DNA of 64,000 nt from Chryseobacterium panacisoli (GTDB lineage Bacteria; Bacteroidota; Bacteroidia; Flavobacteriales; Weeksellaceae), in contig NZ_VTRU01000002.1 in NCBI RefSeq assembly GCF_008274625.1, positions 124,001 through 188,000 of the forward strand. Direction: 5' to 3'. Shown piece by piece: positions 62,411 through 64,000 of the stretch. How positions within the stretch are numbered: position 1 is the first letter of the stretch; each line of letters starts with the position of its first letter. Under the pieces are notes generated by a model. That model was not told the origin of the DNA, did not search any database, and was given only the letters and a program-made list of their open reading frames with translations. The position numbers were made by a program, and so were the translations under genes.

Positions 62411-62429
62411 GCTTATATAATAATAGTCT

Positions 62430-63668
62430 ATGAAAAAAATATTAGTATCAACTGCTTTATTGGCGGGCGTTCTATCTTACGCAGGAGGCTTCAGAGTTTC
62501 CCTGCAAGGGGTAAAACAATTGGCAATGGCGCATACTAGTGCTCATGCCGAAGACGCGAGTGTGACATTCTTTAACCCTGCGGGTATGTCATTTATCCCT
62601 TCCAAACTGAGTGTAGTGGCAGGAGGGTTTGGTGCAAGTAATAAAGTTACTTTTCAAAACTTCAATACTTTACAAAGTGCAGAAACAGATAACCCTATAG
62701 GGACTCCTTTCTATGCGGCGATTACTTATAGACCAATAGAGAAACTTACGGTAGGTCTTAGTGTTACAACGCCTTTTGGTAGTACAATAAAATGGCCTGA
62801 AAACTGGGAAGGTAAAGAATTGGTTCAGAAAATGGAACTGAAAAGTTTCTATTTCCAGCCAATGGTCTCTGTAAAACTTGCTCCTTGGGTGTCTTTTGGT
62901 GCTAGCTACATCTATGCAAGAGGAAAAGTAGATTGGGACAAGGCAGTAACGCAATTCGACGGGAAAGTTAATATTAATGACGAAAATGCAACCGGACATG
63001 GATACGGATTTGGTTTCTATTTCAGACCTGATCCGAAATTGGACATAAGTATTGCCTACCGCTCAGCAATAGATATGAAAGCTAAAAGCGGAACGGCTAC
63101 ATTCCAGTTTCCATCACAATCGGTTTATACACAGCTGAAGCTGAATGCTGCAGGACAAGATGGTTTCTCGGCAGTTCTTCCATTGGTTGAAGAATATACA
63201 ATTGGTTTAACCTATAAAGTGACACCAAAATGGCAGGTTTCTGCAGACTTTAACTATCATGGATGGGAAAGATACAGTAAACTTACTTTAGATTTCGAGA
63301 ATGCTCCTATTGGAAACAACCCATCGGATCCTACTATTCTTACCAATCCTAAAAACTTCAGAAACTCCAAAACATTCAGACTGGGAACTCAGTATGCGTT
63401 CACTGATATGATCTATGGACGTCTGGGAGCTTATTATGATGAAGCACCTTATACAACAGATAACTTCATTCCGGAAACACCTTCATATGATACCTATGTG
63501 GTTACAGGTGGTGTGGGCTTCAAGCTGAAGCAGTTCGGAATTGATGTTGCCGGAGGATATGCAATGCCTCAGTACAGAAAGGTAAACAATGTTAATATAG
63601 GGCTTAACGGACAGTCAAAAGCAACAGCTTTCTACTTTGGTCTAGGTTTCTCTTATAATCCATTTTAA
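62430..63668 (+). CDS. OmpP1/FadL family outer-membrane transporter
   Basis: 412 aa with signal peptide MKKILVSTALLAGVLSYA. The N-terminal plug motif GGFRVSLQGVKQLAMAHTSAHAEDASVTFFNPAGMSFI is the FadL hallmark (NPAG). Barrel strands follow, with YRPIEKLTVGLSVTTPFGSTIKWPENWEG and FNYHGWERYSKLTLDF, ending in an aromatic residue (YNPF). It moves hydrophobic molecules such as fatty acids across the outer membrane. Followed after 12 bases by a GDSL-like lipoprotein gene, a common pair in flavobacteria that may link lipid release to uptake (inference). Confidence 0.92.
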   Translation: MKKILVSTALLAGVLSYAGGFRVSLQGVKQLAMAHTSAHAEDASVTFFNPAGMSFIPSKLSVVAGGFGASNKVTFQNFNTLQSAETDNPIGTPFYAAITYRPIEKLTVGLSVTTPFGSTIKWPENWEGKELVQKMELKSFYFQPMVSVKLAPWVSFGASYIYARGKVDWDKAVTQFDGKVNINDENATGHGYGFGFYFRPDPKLDISIAYRSAIDMKAKSGTATFQFPSQSVYTQLKLNAAGQDGFSAVLPLVEEYTIGLTYKVTPKWQVSADFNYHGWERYSKLTLDFENAPIGNNPSDPTILTNPKNFRNSKTFRLGTQYAFTDMIYGRLGAYYDEAPYTTDNFIPETPSYDTYVVTGGVGFKLKQFGIDVAGGYAMPQYRKVNNVNIGLNGQSKATAFYFGLGFSYNPF

Positions 63669-63680
63669 TTTTAGAAGACT

Positions 63681-64000
63681 ATGAAAAAAATTATAATATC
63701 GACAATTGCAGTTTCTGCACTTCTTTTTACAGTAAGCTGTAATACGGATTTCGATACGGATGTGAAAGATATCCCGGTAACAAAAGGAGACGCAGACTTT
63801 TCAAAATATATATCGTTAGGAAACTCCCTTACTTCAGGATATCGTGATGGTGCACTGTATAGCAGCGGCCAAAATGAATCTTATCCAAGTATGATCGCCG
63901 CACAGATGAAACTTGCTGGTGGAGGAGACTTTAAACAACCTTTGATGCCTAATGATATAGGAGGGTTCAATAATCTTCCTGGTTTCCCTGGCAAATTAAC
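63681..64000 (+). CDS. SGNH/GDSL-like hydrolase lipoprotein (3' end missing)
   Basis: Runs off the right edge. Lipoprotein signal MKKIIISTIAVSALLFTVSC, then an acidic stretch (NTDFDTDVKD) and the block I motif of SGNH hydrolases with the nucleophile Ser in YISLGNSLTSGYRDG. Only about 106 residues are visible; the Asp-His end of the triad lies outside. Expected activity is esterase or lipase at the cell surface. Starts 12 bases after the FadL-type gene, so co-transcribed. Confidence 0.82.
   Translation, partial: MKKIIISTIAVSALLFTVSCNTDFDTDVKDIPVTKGDADFSKYISLGNSLTSGYRDGALYSSGQNESYPSMIAAQMKLAGGGDFKQPLMPNDIGGFNNLPGFPGKL

Larger units (their letters stand above)
61992..62429. other. 438-base intergenic region with divergent promoters and repeat motifs
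   Basis: No ORF of note. It holds the ricT promoter on the left (62013-62041), a -7 box for the FadL gene on the right, and in the middle direct copies of AAAGTTAAAC (62222-62231 and 62240-62249). No tRNA- or riboswitch-like fold was recognised. Very AT-rich. Confidence 0.6.

Noticed and set aside
1..64000. tRNA, rRNA, CRISPR arrays, IS elements or prophage
   Set aside because: Gaps were read for cloverleaf-like segments, regular repeat-spacer patterns and transposase motifs; none were seen.

Overview
The window is a stretch of AT-rich chromosome from a flavobacterium, most likely Chryseobacterium or a close Weeksellaceae relative. The pointers are: T9SS type A C-terminal sorting domains (10300-10773, 55251-56066); a gldH-ricT pair for gliding and T9SS; a complete Alternative Complex III operon instead of a bc1 complex; GLPGLI, DUF3078 and S46 dipeptidyl-peptidase families; and promoters of the Bacteroidota type (TTTG, about 19-20 bases, TAnnTTTG). 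No rRNA, tRNA, CRISPR array, insertion sequence or prophage was seen. Coding density is high and no clear pseudogene was found. Both window ends cut a gene (an NRPS-like enzyme on the left, a GDSL-type lipoprotein on the right).

Layout. 1-2540: end of an adenylation/carrier/thioester-reductase enzyme. 2600-6722 (-): spondin-domain lipoprotein, YdeI-like protein, DPP7-type S46 peptidase. 6809-7243 (+): META-domain lipoprotein. 7348-10773 (-): three-gene surface-protein operon (short T9SS protein, 840-aa glycine-rich repeat protein, small repeat protein), with a LytTR response regulator directly upstream (10934-11641). 11834-23898 (mostly +): hflX, DUF4919, a CPA1 antiporter, an AlkD-like repair protein, a lipoprotein plus two related secreted/membrane proteins, DUF6122, a ChaA-like exchanger, truncated haemoglobin (-), a Kir-type K+ channel coupled to a YkgJ cysteine-cluster protein, and a small Thr/Pro-rich secreted protein. 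23943-27900 (-): DUF1801, gdhA, dprA, rhomboid protease. 28148-30226 (+): tandem DUF3078 proteins. 30301-34910 (-): suf operon (HesB/IscA-type carrier, sufB, GNAT, sufC, sufD). 35125-36944 (+): two GLPGLI proteins. 37009-44538 (-): zinc metallopeptidase, LTA-synthase-like phosphotransferase, TPR protein plus ribH, lipoprotein plus apt, a secreted hypothetical. 44696-53099 (-): actABCDEF. 53284-53841 (+): SPOR protein. 53898-62015 (-): polytopic membrane protein, T9SS protein, SelO, PBP1A, gldH, ricT. 62430-end (+): OmpP1/FadL and a GDSL-like lipoprotein.

The most interesting unit is 7348-11641. The LytTR regulator has Glu56 where a receiver domain normally has its phospho-accepting Asp. The gap between it and the three-gene operon holds two copies of a 10-base repeat, 20 bases apart. 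Read on the minus strand, each copy fits the published LytTR-binding consensus at 8 of 9 positions, just upstream of a -7-like element. This suggests a local regulator-operon circuit controlling surface display of a large repetitive protein secreted with a T9SS partner. No adjacent histidine kinase is visible.

The rest is largely core metabolism and envelope biology: quinol oxidation (ACIII), Fe-S cluster assembly, glutamate metabolism, peptidoglycan synthesis, K+ and cation transport, and purine and riboflavin steps.
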